Made by a program: the position numbers and the translations under genes
NCBI RefSeq assembly: GCF_042650605.1
Contig: NZ_JBHSBN010000013.1
Span: forward strand, 62,001-126,000
Direction of reading: 5' to 3'
Source of the DNA: Micromonospora_J zhanjiangensis
GTDB taxonomy: Bacteria; Actinomycetota; Actinomycetes; Mycobacteriales; Micromonosporaceae
Length of the DNA stretch: 64,000 nucleotides
Part shown: positions 1-7,315 of the stretch, piece by piece
Position numbering within the stretch: the first letter of the stretch is position 1
Layout: each line of letters starts with the position of its first letter
Notes under the pieces: model-generated
Databases searched by the model: none
What the model was told of the DNA's origin: nothing
Seen by the model: only the letters and a program-made list of their open reading frames with translations

Positions 1-858
1 CGGTCGGTGGCCGGGCTCCTGTCGGCCAGCAGCGTCTCGTCGGAGCCGGAGCGATGGCTGGCCGAAGCCGAGGCGGCGGTGCTGGCAGCACTGAACAGCC
101 GCGGCGAGGCGACCACCGGCGAACTGATCGACGACGTGCCCACGTTGGCGACCCAGGTGCGCACCGGGGCGGGCACGCGATGGGAGCGCTCGGTGCGCGC
201 CGGCACCCTGGTGCTGCCGCTGCTGGCGATGTGCGGGCTGCTGGTGCGGACGCGGCCCCGCGGTTCGTGGCTGAGTCCGCAGTTCCACTGGGCGACCACC
301 GTGAACTGGCTCGGCGGCCCGCTCGACCACCTGGACCCGGCAAGCGCCCGCGCGGCGGTCGTCGACCACTGGCTGCGGGCGTTCGGTCCCGGCACGGAGG
401 CCGACCTGCGCTGGTGGACCGGATGGCCTGCACGCGACGTCCGCGCCGCCCTCGCCGCGGTGCCGCATGCCGAGGTCGGCCTCGACGGCGCGGTTGGCTA
501 CGTGCTGGCCGACGACCTTGACCCCACACCGGTTCCCGAGCCCGCGGCCGCCCTGCTGCCCACTCTCGACGCCACCACAATGGGCTGGCGGGACCGCGAC
601 TGGTACCTCGGCGGGCACGCCGGCCGGCTGGTCGACAGCGCAGGCAACGCCGGCCCAACGGTGTGGTGGGCCGGACGCGTCGTCGGCGGTTGGGCCCAGC
701 GACGCGACGGGGAGATCGTGACCGGGCTCCTCGAGGACGTGGGCGCAGCTGCCGCGCAAGCGATCGCAGATGAGGCCGAACGCGTTCACAACTGGCTCGA
801 TGGAGTACGTCTTGCTCCAGGTGCGCTGCCGCCGTACCAGCGCTCGCTGACCGACTGA
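1..858 (+). CDS. Winged-helix DNA-binding (AlkZ-like) protein, 5' end outside window
   Basis: The frame is already open at the left edge and runs to a TGA at 856-858, so only the C-terminal ~285 residues are present. The Trp-rich stretches (LRWWTGWP, VWWAGRVVGGW) and overall pattern match the actinobacterial 'winged helix DNA-binding domain' family (HTH_42, formerly DUF1006), related to AlkZ-type DNA glycosylases. The family link is by recollection of pattern. I do not see a convincing QxQ/QxD catalytic motif in this part, so glycosylase activity is not claimed. A GTG at 7 is inside the gene, not a likely start. Confidence 0.6.
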   Translation, partial: RSVAGLLSASSVSSEPERWLAEAEAAVLAALNSRGEATTGELIDDVPTLATQVRTGAGTRWERSVRAGTLVLPLLAMCGLLVRTRPRGSWLSPQFHWATTVNWLGGPLDHLDPASARAAVVDHWLRAFGPGTEADLRWWTGWPARDVRAALAAVPHAEVGLDGAVGYVLADDLDPTPVPEPAAALLPTLDATTMGWRDRDWYLGGHAGRLVDSAGNAGPTVWWAGRVVGGWAQRRDGEIVTGLLEDVGAAAAQAIADEAERVHNWLDGVRLAPGALPPYQRSLTD

Positions 859-875
859 GCCCACTGAGATCAAGT

Positions 876-992
876 GTGTGCGCTACCGACTCGACATGGT
901 GCACAGCGACCGCGTACCTGGCTCGCCCCGATCGGGCGACTGCGGCGACCGGCGAGTTCGTTGACGCGTACGACCGGGTGGTAAGCCGGTGA
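876..992 (+). pseudogene. Possible 3' remnant of a gene formerly coupled to the GNAT gene
   Basis: A short open frame ends at TGA 990-992, which overlaps the GTG start of the next gene as GTGA, the arrangement of a translationally coupled pair. The last residues (about TAYLARPDRATAATGEFVDAY) look like the C-terminal tail of a longer protein, resembling ends of DUF5753-type helix-turn-helix regulators. The only in-frame start is a GTG at 876, giving 38 residues. It may be a degraded gene end, a mini-ORF or chance in GC-rich DNA. Confidence 0.22.
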
Positions 993-1534
993 GCGGTGCG
1001 TTCGGCTTGCGTCACTACGGCGCCGACCAGGCAGCTGCCGTCGTGGACCAGTTGGTCGCCGGCTACCTCGCGGCGCACGCGGACGGCAGCCCGTTCCACA
1101 CCGAGGATCGTTATCGGCGCCAGCTGCAGGGGCACCTGCGGGTGCCCGGTTGGACGCTGGTCACCGCCGAGGTGGGCGACGTGCTGGTCGGCTACGTCTA
1201 CGGGTTTCCGTTGCCGCCGACGACGCGTTGGTGGGACGGCATCCAGGGGCCGGTCCCCGACGGGTTCACCCGGGAGGACGGGCACCGTACCTTCGCGCTC
1301 AGCGAGCTTCTGGTGCACCCCGACTGGCAGGGTCGGGGTGTCGCCAGGGCGCTCCATGGTGAGCTGCTCGGCAGCCGCTCGGAGGAGCGGGCGACCCTGC
1401 TGGCCCGTCCCGACAACACCGTCGCCCAGGCCGCGTACCGCTCGTGGGGTTACCGGAAGGTCGCCAAGCTTCGCCCCGACTGGGAGCACGCTCCCACCTT
1501 CGACGTCCTGGTCACCGGGAACCTCGGCGGATGA
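989..1534 (+). CDS. GNAT family N-acetyltransferase
   Basis: This 181-residue protein has the GNAT core: an acceptor-side N-terminal half, then a strand and loop FALSELLVHPDWQGRGVARALHG that carries the acetyl-CoA pyrophosphate-binding motif A (Q-x-R-G-x-G/A). It is followed by the motif B region DNTVAQAAYRSWGYRKV. It should transfer an acetyl group from acetyl-CoA to an unidentified amine substrate in the cytoplasm. Start is GTG 989, overlapping a possible upstream remnant. It ends 14 bases before pyrE. Substrate cannot be told from sequence. Confidence 0.85.
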   Translation: MSGAFGLRHYGADQAAAVVDQLVAGYLAAHADGSPFHTEDRYRRQLQGHLRVPGWTLVTAEVGDVLVGYVYGFPLPPTTRWWDGIQGPVPDGFTREDGHRTFALSELLVHPDWQGRGVARALHGELLGSRSEERATLLARPDNTVAQAAYRSWGYRKVAKLRPDWEHAPTFDVLVTGNLGG

Positions 1535-1548
1535 CAGGATGACGCCTC

Positions 1549-2085
1549 GTGAATCCTGCTGAGCTGGCCGGTCGCGTCGACGCCGCGTCCCGGCTGACCG
1601 GGCGCTTCGTGTTGCGGTCCGGACGCGTCGCCGACGAGTACTTCGACAAGTATCAGTTCGAGGCCGATCCGGTGCTGCTGGACGCCCTGGCCGCGCGGAT
1701 GGCCGCGTTGGTGCCGGCCGACACGGAGGTGCTGGCGGGACTGGAGATGGGCGGCATCGCGGTGGTGACCGCCCTGGGCCGGCACACCGGGCTGCCCTGC
1801 GCGTTCGTCCGCAAGGCGGCGAAGCCGTACGGCACGGCCCGGCTGGCCGAGGGTGCCGACGTGATCGGCCGGCAGGTGCTCGTGGTGGAGGACGTGGTGA
1901 CCTCCGGTGGGCAGATCGTGATCTCGACGCGACAACTGCGGGAACTCGGTGCGCGCGTCGACGCGGCGCTGTGCGTGATCGACCGTCAGGAGGGCGGGAC
2001 GGAGGCGCTGTCGGCCGAGGGTATCGCTCTGCGGGCTCTGTTGACCCGCGCCGATCTGGACCGGCCGAACGTTACCGGATCATGA
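1549..2085 (+). CDS. pyrE: Orotate phosphoribosyltransferase
   Basis: PyrE converts orotate and PRPP to orotidine 5'-monophosphate in de novo pyrimidine synthesis. The 178-residue length is normal for the actinobacterial type. The PRPP-binding signature is visible as VLVVEDVVTSGGQ, preceded by the LAGLEMGGIAVVTA loop and the FVRKAAKPYGTARLAEG flexible loop with its catalytic lysine. GTG 1549 lacks a clear Shine-Dalgarno sequence. A CAGGAT -10-like hexamer at 1535-1540 would place the transcript start on the GTG, so it may be leaderless. Its 3' end overlaps the convergent gene by six bases. Confidence 0.95.
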   Translation: MNPAELAGRVDAASRLTGRFVLRSGRVADEYFDKYQFEADPVLLDALAARMAALVPADTEVLAGLEMGGIAVVTALGRHTGLPCAFVRKAAKPYGTARLAEGADVIGRQVLVVEDVVTSGGQIVISTRQLRELGARVDAALCVIDRQEGGTEALSAEGIALRALLTRADLDRPNVTGS

Positions 2086-2904
2086 AACGTCCGCGGTCCG
2101 GCGGGCGGCGCGGAGGTGGCGTTCGGTGCGGAGCCAGCGGGTGGCCAGGACGGCGGTGGCGATCAGGCCCAGGCCGGCGGGGGCGACGGCGAGCCAGTTG
2201 ATCCGGTCCGGTGCGACCACGGCGGCGCCGATCGCCGCGTACCCGATCGCCGACGGCGCCGTCGCCAGCACGCTGCCCAGCAGGAACGGCGTCCAGCGCG
2301 CGCCGGTGGTGCCGTAGCCGTAGCTGACCAGGCCGAACCCGCCCACCGGGAGCAGTCGTACGGTGATCACCCCGAGCACGCTCTGCCGGGCGAACCAGCC
2401 GTCCAGGCGGGCCAACCGTCCGCGTACCCGTTCGGCCACGAAGTCCCGGCCGAGCCCGCGGCCGATGGCGAAGCCCACGGCGGCGGCCAGCAGGGCGGCC
2501 AGCAGCGTGTACCCGGCGCCCTGCACCGGACCGAACAGCGCGCCCCAGGCGACCGTGATCAGGGTACGTGGCACCAGGGCCACCAGCAGCACCGCGCAGA
2601 CCAGCACGGCGGCGACCGGGGCGAACGGGCCGAGCCGGTCGACCAGCCGGGGCATCTCGTGCAGATCCGGCGTCGGCGCCAGCAGCAACGCCAGCCCGAA
2701 CAGCCCGAGCACCGCGAGCAACGCCCCGAACCGGACGACCGACCGCTGGCGCAGTAGTGCGCCGAAGCGGCCGGCCGGCCGCTGACCCGGTGGCACCGTG
2801 GCGCGCCCGGCCGACCGCTGGCGCAGCAGCGCGCCGAGCCGGGTGACCGGTCGTCGGCCGGGTGGGCCGACGGGCCGGGCGCCCGGTCGCGCGCGGAAGG
2901 TCAC
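2080..2904 (-). CDS. TVP38/TMEM64 (DedA-like) membrane protein
   Basis: This 274-residue polytopic protein has the VTT/SNARE-associated domain features: several hydrophobic helices, a re-entrant region LVPRTLITVAWGALFG and a G-R-x-L-G-R-D loop. Members are inner membrane proteins linked to lipid or undecaprenyl-phosphate trafficking; its substrate is not known. GTG 2904 overlaps the gatD stop (GTGA), so it is the last gene of a murT-gatD-TVP38 operon, suggesting an envelope role. The N-terminal tail has three RxGALLRQRS-like stretches produced partly by two near-identical 30-base copies at 2741-2770 and 2813-2842. Confidence 0.85.
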   Translation of the reverse strand: MTFRARPGARPVGPPGRRPVTRLGALLRQRSAGRATVPPGQRPAGRFGALLRQRSVVRFGALLAVLGLFGLALLLAPTPDLHEMPRLVDRLGPFAPVAAVLVCAVLLVALVPRTLITVAWGALFGPVQGAGYTLLAALLAAAVGFAIGRGLGRDFVAERVRGRLARLDGWFARQSVLGVITVRLLPVGGFGLVSYGYGTTGARWTPFLLGSVLATAPSAIGYAAIGAAVVAPDRINWLAVAPAGLGLIATAVLATRWLRTERHLRAARRTADVS

Positions 2905-3815
2905 TGTCGGGCCGCGACCGCCGCGGCGGCCCGTTCGGCGCGTAGCCGGTCGGACCAGGTGTCGTCCAGCGGGGGCAGCGCGTTGACCCCGGCGGCCCAG
3001 CGCAGCAGCAGGTCGGCCAGGGCCGGGTTGCGGGCCAGCGCCGGCCCGTGCGAGTACGTCCCGAGCAGCTTGCCGCGCCAGGCGCCCTCGCTGTTGCCGT
3101 CGTTGCCGATCCCGGTGGTGACCTTGGCCAGCGGGGAGACCTCCGGGCCCAGGTGGGTACGCCCGCCGTGGTTCTCGAACCCGCTCAGCGGCGGCAGCCC
3201 GAGCCGCGGGTCGATGGTGCCGGCCAGCTCGCCGACGGCCCGCGACGGTCCGCGGTCGGAGTGCAGGTCGAGCAGGTCCAGACCGGCGCACTTGGCGTCC
3301 TTGGCGAAGAACGACCCGCCGAGCAACTGGTAGCCGGCGCACACCCCGAACACCACCGAGCCCTGCGCGACCGCGCGCCGCAGCCCGCCGTCGGCGAGCA
3401 GCCGCTGCGCGCCGAGCGCCTGCGGTCCGTCCTCACCCCCGCCGATCAGGTAGATGTCGGCGGTGGTGGGCAGCGGCTGGTCGGAGCGCACCTCGATGGT
3501 CTCCACCGGGATTCCCCGGGCGGCCGCCCGCCGGGCCAGGATCAGCAGGTTGCCCCGGTCGCCGTAGGTGGACAGCAGGTCGGGGTAGATCCAGACGATC
3601 CGGAGCCGGCTCTCCGACGCAACGCCCGCCGGCTGCGGCGCCGCGGTCGGCGCCGGCTGGGTCCACGCCGGCCCCGCCGACTGGTACGCCGGCCCCGCCG
3701 ACTGGTACCCCGCGGGTCCCGTCGACGGCGACCAGGCGGGCGTCGCCGGCTGGTTCCCCGCGGGCGGCGTCCACGCGGGCGTCGTCGGCGGGGACCAGTT
3801 GTGCTCAGAGGACAC
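2901..3815 (-). CDS. gatD: Lipid II isoglutaminyl synthase, glutaminase subunit GatD
   Basis: GatD releases ammonia from glutamine and passes it to MurT, which amidates the alpha-carboxyl of D-Glu in lipid II. The CobB/CobQ-type class I amidotransferase domain starts near residue 70 (RLRIVWIYPDLLSTYGDRGN). The nucleophile is Cys159 (FGVCAGYQ) and the catalytic His is in YSHGP (His256). The first ~65 residues are a Pro/Ala/Gly-rich tail with YQSAGPA twice in tandem. No ATG, GTG or TTG lies in frame between GTG 3815 and the domain, so the tail is real unless the start is CTG-like. The gene overlaps murT by 11 bases. Confidence 0.92.
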   Translation of the reverse strand: MSSEHNWSPPTTPAWTPPAGNQPATPAWSPSTGPAGYQSAGPAYQSAGPAWTQPAPTAAPQPAGVASESRLRIVWIYPDLLSTYGDRGNLLILARRAAARGIPVETIEVRSDQPLPTTADIYLIGGGEDGPQALGAQRLLADGGLRRAVAQGSVVFGVCAGYQLLGGSFFAKDAKCAGLDLLDLHSDRGPSRAVGELAGTIDPRLGLPPLSGFENHGGRTHLGPEVSPLAKVTTGIGNDGNSEGAWRGKLLGTYSHGPALARNPALADLLLRWAAGVNALPPLDDTWSDRLRAERAAAAVAARQ

Positions 3816-5052
3816 GGTTCAACTCCGCTCGGATGTCCTGGAACGCCGTGTAGTTCGCGATGACCTCCAGCCGACCCGGCGGCACCCCGGCGACGGCCTC
3901 GGCGAACGTCCGGACGTGCTGGAACGGCACCTCGTTGACCTCCAGCCGGACGGCGAGGTCGTAGGCGCGGTCGCCGGTGATCAGCACCTGGCGGCCACGC
4001 AACGGGGCGAAGTCGACGTCGAACAGCCAGGAGGTGTCCAGCCCGTCGGGGTCGCGGGCGTTGATCGACAGCAGGGTGGGTGCGTCGTCGGCCATGTCGA
4101 ACGCCTCCAGCCAGCTGGCCGGGTTCTTGGCCAGCAGCAGCCGGATGTTCCGGCCGTCCTTGCTGACCTGGGCGTACCGGCCGGCCACCGAGGCGACCCC
4201 GCCGAGCCGGGAGACCGCGTCGGTGGGGCGTACCCCGAAGGTCGCGGCCACGGCCAGGGCGGTGGCCGCGTTGCCGATGTTCACCCGGCCGGGAAGCTGC
4301 AGGACGACCTTGTGCCAGGCACCGGTCGGGTCCAGCACGCCCTCGTCCTCGACCACCCAGTGCGGTTCGGGTCGGCGCAGCGGGCAACCGGTGCACCACC
4401 ACTGGTCGTCCACCCGTTCGATCGAACCGCCGCACTCCGGGCAGACCCACGAGTCGTCGTGCCAGCGCTGACCGGCGCTGAACCAGGTCACCGGGGGAGC
4501 GTCGGCCCGCCGGGGCTCGGCCGAGGGCGGGGTGACCGCCCAGACCACCATCGGGTCGTCGGCGTTGGCCACGATCCGGATGGCCGGGTGCCGGACCAGC
4601 GCGGCCCGCCACAGCTGGGCCATCATGGCCACTTCCTTGGCCCGGTCGAGCTGGTCGCGGGAGAGGTTCAGCAGGGCCACCACGTGCGGCTCGGTGGCCT
4701 CCAGCACCTGTGGCAGATAGTGCTCGTCGACCTCCAGCACCGCGTACGGCGTGCTGCCGGCCTTGGCCAGCGCGGAGGTGTGTCCGGTCGGCATGTTGGC
4801 GCCGAACGAGTTGGTCGCCACCGGCCCGAGCACCCCGACGGCGGCCGCGGTGAGCCGGGTGGTGGTGGTCTTGCCGTTGGTCCCGGAGACCAGGGCGATG
4901 GCGCGGCCCGCGGCCAGGTGGGCCAGCAGTTCAGGGTCGATCTTGAGGCCGATCCAGCCGCCGATCACCGAACCGTCGCCGCGGCCGGCCGCCCGGGACA
5001 ACGCCGCGGCGGTCCGCGACACCGAGCTGGCGACCTTGGCCCGCAAGGGCAT
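3805..5052 (-). CDS. murT: Lipid II isoglutaminyl synthase, ligase subunit MurT
   Basis: MurT is a Mur-ligase-like ATPase that activates the D-Glu of lipid II and uses GatD-derived ammonia to make D-isoglutamine. The P-loop is SGTNGKTTTT (residues ~56-65). A four-cysteine zinc ribbon (Cys204, 207, 220, 223; CPEC...CTGC), typical of MurT, interrupts the middle domain. The C-terminal DUF1727 region follows. I chose ATG 5052 (MPLRAKVASS), with GGGAAG just upstream. An alternative is GTG 5070, six codons earlier, which sits 7 bases after a TAATCT -10-like hexamer and could be leaderless. It is divergent from the dcw cluster. Confidence 0.93.
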   Translation of the reverse strand: MPLRAKVASSVSRTAAALSRAAGRGDGSVIGGWIGLKIDPELLAHLAAGRAIALVSGTNGKTTTTRLTAAAVGVLGPVATNSFGANMPTGHTSALAKAGSTPYAVLEVDEHYLPQVLEATEPHVVALLNLSRDQLDRAKEVAMMAQLWRAALVRHPAIRIVANADDPMVVWAVTPPSAEPRRADAPPVTWFSAGQRWHDDSWVCPECGGSIERVDDQWWCTGCPLRRPEPHWVVEDEGVLDPTGAWHKVVLQLPGRVNIGNAATALAVAATFGVRPTDAVSRLGGVASVAGRYAQVSKDGRNIRLLLAKNPASWLEAFDMADDAPTLLSINARDPDGLDTSWLFDVDFAPLRGRQVLITGDRAYDLAVRLEVNEVPFQHVRTFAEAVAGVPPGRLEVIANYTAFQDIRAELNRVL

Positions 5053-5077
5053 GCTCTTCCCGTCCGTCACGCTGGCG

Positions 5078-5106
5078 AGATTACCGGACACCGGACACCC
5101 GTCGAC
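5078..5106 (-). promoter_or_regulatory. Candidate murT-gatD promoter
   Basis: Read on the minus strand, TAATCT (5083 to 5078) is a good -10 and GTCGAC (5106 to 5101) a poor -35, separated by 17 bases. The predicted start of transcription is at or beside GTG 5070, compatible with a leaderless murT mRNA. By eye only. Confidence 0.4.
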
Positions 5107-5174
5107 CATCGCACAAGTGACCGGACCTGCCCGCCCGACGGCCCGATTCCCGCCACCGGATCGCCCGCGCCGGC

Positions 5175-5228
5175 CCGGTGGAGGGAGGCTCCCTCCACCG
5201 GCAGACCCGGTTCTCCATTTCCCTCCAC
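5175..5228. promoter_or_regulatory. Distal MraZ-like box array with perfect 13-bp inverted repeat
   Basis: Two overlapping signals occur here. First, a perfect inverted repeat with 13-base arms (5175-5187 and 5189-5201) around one base, containing GGTGGAGGGAG. Second, on the minus strand, GTGG-like tetramers at a 10-base period: CCAC 5195, a degenerate copy at 5205, CCAT 5215 and CCAC 5225. The period and core match the mraZ promoter repeats at 5438-5461. It lies ~110-160 bases upstream of the predicted murT start. Confidence 0.45.
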
Positions 5229-5361
5229 CTCTGCCGGTTCTGCCGCTGCGAAGCGTCATTCGTATGACCTGGATCACGCTCGTACGGGGAGAAAAGGGGC
5301 GCATCGCCGCGCGATTTTTGGTGTCGGAAACCGGACCGGAGTGCGGGACGACGCCGGCCCT

Positions 5362-5375
5362 CCACCTCCCTCCAC
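5362..5375 (-). promoter_or_regulatory. Two further MraZ-like boxes, minus orientation
   Basis: CCAC at 5362 and 5372 (GTGG on the minus strand) are 10 bases apart inside a GTGGAGGGAGGTGG context. This matches the first two units of the operator at 5438-5461. The pair lies about 90 bases upstream of the predicted mraZ transcription start. Confidence 0.4.
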
Positions 5376-5431
5376 CCCCTCTGACGTGCGCGTTTGAGTA
5401 ACCGAAGGGCGCTGTCAACCGGCGATTTCGG

Positions 5432-5461
5432 TTGCGGGTGGAGGGAAGTGGAGTAGAGTGG
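5432..5461 (+). promoter_or_regulatory. mraZ promoter with three phased GTGG operator repeats
   Basis: TTGCGG (5432-5437) and TAGAGT (5454-5459) are separated by 16 bases and form a plausible housekeeping promoter. GTGG occurs at 5438, 5448 and 5458, exactly 10 bases apart, so the repeats fill the spacer and overlap the -10. MraZ proteins are known to bind three direct TGG-containing repeats spaced by one helical turn (TGGGN with 5-base spacers in E. coli) in their own promoter, so autorepression of the dcw cluster is likely. Confidence 0.65.
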
Positions 5462-5546
5462 GGCGCGATGGTGGGGCCGGGAGGGTCCACCGGCCCGGCG
5501 GGTCGGCGGCGCGCGAACGCCGCTCAAGGGCGAGGGGGTTGGGCCG

Positions 5547-5978
5547 GTGTTCCTCGGCACCCACACCCCACGCCTCGACGACAAGGGGCGGTTGATCCTT
5601 CCGGCGAAGTTCCGGGACGAGCTGGCGGGGGGTGTCGTGATCACCAAAGGGCAGGAGCGCTGTCTCTACGTCTTCCCGACCCTCGAGTTCCAGCGGATCG
5701 CCGACCAGTTGCGCCAGACGCCGATGACGCACAAGGCCGCCCGAGCCTACAGCCGGGTGTTCTTCGCCAGCGCGCACGACGAGGTCCCCGACCGACAGGG
5801 CCGGGTGACCATCCCGGTGCACCTGCGGCAGTACGGCGGCCTCAACCGCGAGCTGGTGGTGATCGGGGCGAGCAGCCGGGTGGAGATCTGGGACAAGCAG
5901 GCCTGGGACACCTACCTCGCGGAAAGCGAAGAGGACTTCGCCGACATCGAGCAGGGGGTGTTGCCGGGCGGCCTGTAG
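5547..5978 (+). CDS. mraZ: Transcriptional regulator MraZ
   Basis: MraZ is a 143-residue AbrB-fold DNA-binding protein that heads the dcw cluster and represses its own promoter in studied bacteria. Both SpoVT/AbrB-like repeats are visible: LDDKGRLILPAKFRDEL near residue 10 and VPDRQGRVTIPVHLRQYGG near residue 80, each with the D-x-x/K-G-R core that contacts DNA. GTG 5547 is chosen because the family starts with MFLGTH. It is the first gene of the cluster, about 80 bases after the predicted transcription start. Confidence 0.96.
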   Translation: MFLGTHTPRLDDKGRLILPAKFRDELAGGVVITKGQERCLYVFPTLEFQRIADQLRQTPMTHKAARAYSRVFFASAHDEVPDRQGRVTIPVHLRQYGGLNRELVVIGASSRVEIWDKQAWDTYLAESEEDFADIEQGVLPGGL

Positions 5979-6024
5979 GGCGGGTCGTCGCCTGACGTAT
6001 TGCGAGATCTCCACCCGCTCCGCT

Positions 6025-6050
6025 CCTGGCGCCTCTTCCCCGGCGCCAGG
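6025..6050. other. Hairpin between mraZ and rsmH
   Basis: A perfect 9-base stem (CCTGGCGCC / GGCGCCAGG) with an 8-base pyrimidine-rich loop lies 47 bases after mraZ and about 130 bases before rsmH. No U-run follows, so it is not a standard intrinsic terminator. It could be an attenuator, a processing site or a partial terminator that sets the mraZ to rsmH ratio. Confidence 0.4.
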
Positions 6051-6178
6051 CGCACGATCCGCGGGTCGGCCGGACCGGCCGGCGGTGGGCGAGCGGATGG
6101 GGATCTGGCGGTACGACACGCGGGACGGACCACGGGACGCACATATTCAGGAAGACGGCACAGCAAGTGGGGGTCGAC

Positions 6179-7315
6179 ATGGGGGAGCAGCCGCGCGGCA
6201 CGCACGTGCCGGTGTTGCTCGAGCGGTGTCTCGAGCTGCTCGCCCCCGCGCTGGCCCGGCCCGGCCGGACGGTGCACGTCGACGCCACGCTCGGCCTGGC
6301 CGGGCACGCCGAGGCGGTGCTCGCCGCGTACCCGGGGACGGTCCTGATCGGACTGGACCGGGACCCGGAGGCGCTGGCCCACGCCCGGTCCCGGCTGGCC
6401 CGCTTCGCCGACCGGATCCATCTGGTCCACGCGGTCTACGACGAACTGCCGGACGTGCTGGCCGAGCTGGGTGAGTCCACGGTCGACGGGGTGCTGTTCG
6501 ACCTCGGCGTCTCGTCGCTCCAACTCGACGCGCCCGACCGCGGGTTCGCCTACGCCCAGGACGCGCCGCTGGACATGCGGATGGACCAGACCCGGGGCGT
6601 GACGGCCGAGGACGTGGTCAACGGCTACTCGCACGGCGAGTTGGCCCGGGTGCTGCGGGTCTACGGCGAGGAGAAGTTCGCCGGCCGGATCGCCTCGGCG
6701 ATCCTCCGGGAGCGGGAGCGCGCCCGGATCACCTCGTCGGCTCGGCTCGCCGAGCTGGTCCGGGAGTCCATTCCGGCCCCGGCCCGACGAACCGGCGGGC
6801 ATCCGGCAAAGAGAACGTTTCAGGCTTTACGGATCGAGGTAAACAGAGAGCTGGCGGCGCTGGAGACGGCGCTGCCGGCCGCCCTCGACGCACTCGCCGT
6901 GGGCGGCCGCGTGGTGGTGCTGTCCTACCACTCGTTGGAGGACCGGATCACCAAGCAGGCGTTCGCCGAGCGGGCCCGCAGCAAGGGTCCGGTCGACCTC
7001 CCGGTCGAGTTGCCCGGCACCGGTCCGACGCTGCGGTTGCTCAACCGCGGCGCCGAACCGCCGAGCGAGGCCGAGGTCGCCGCGAACCCGCGCGCCGCCT
7101 CGGTGAGGCTGCGAGCGGCGACCCGGATCGACCCGGACGACGACACCGGTACGGAACGCACGGGGCGGGCCGCCCGCGAACGGCCCCGCCGTGCGGTGAA
7201 GGCGATGCACACCTCCGGGCCCGCGTTGCGGCCGGGGTCCACAGTGGATCCCGACAGCGGGCCACGCGGCCCGGGTGGACTGACGAGGACGGAAGCAGAG
7301 GGGGAGGGATCATGA
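6179..7315 (+). CDS. rsmH: 16S rRNA (cytosine(1402)-N(4))-methyltransferase RsmH
   Basis: RsmH (MraW) methylates N4 of C1402 in the ribosomal P site using S-adenosylmethionine. Features are the N-terminal GTHVPVLLERCLELL, the SAM-binding strand VHVDATLGLAGHAEAVL, the FDLGVSSLQLD motif, the GGHPAKRTFQALRIEVNREL block and the VLSYHSLEDRITKQAF motif. The Arg/Pro-rich tail after residue ~300 is longer than in most homologues. ATG 6179 is preferred because GGGGG stands six bases upstream; GTG 6167, four codons earlier in the same frame, is possible. The stop overlaps the ftsL start (ATGA). Confidence 0.95.
   Translation: MGEQPRGTHVPVLLERCLELLAPALARPGRTVHVDATLGLAGHAEAVLAAYPGTVLIGLDRDPEALAHARSRLARFADRIHLVHAVYDELPDVLAELGESTVDGVLFDLGVSSLQLDAPDRGFAYAQDAPLDMRMDQTRGVTAEDVVNGYSHGELARVLRVYGEEKFAGRIASAILRERERARITSSARLAELVRESIPAPARRTGGHPAKRTFQALRIEVNRELAALETALPAALDALAVGGRVVVLSYHSLEDRITKQAFAERARSKGPVDLPVELPGTGPTLRLLNRGAEPPSEAEVAANPRAASVRLRAATRIDPDDDTGTERTGRAARERPRRAVKAMHTSGPALRPGSTVDPDSGPRGPGGLTRTEAEGEGS

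Noticed and set aside
6025..6050. Intrinsic terminator after mraZ
   Set aside because: Stem is perfect but no U-run follows and the rest of the cluster must be transcribed; kept as an unspecified hairpin.
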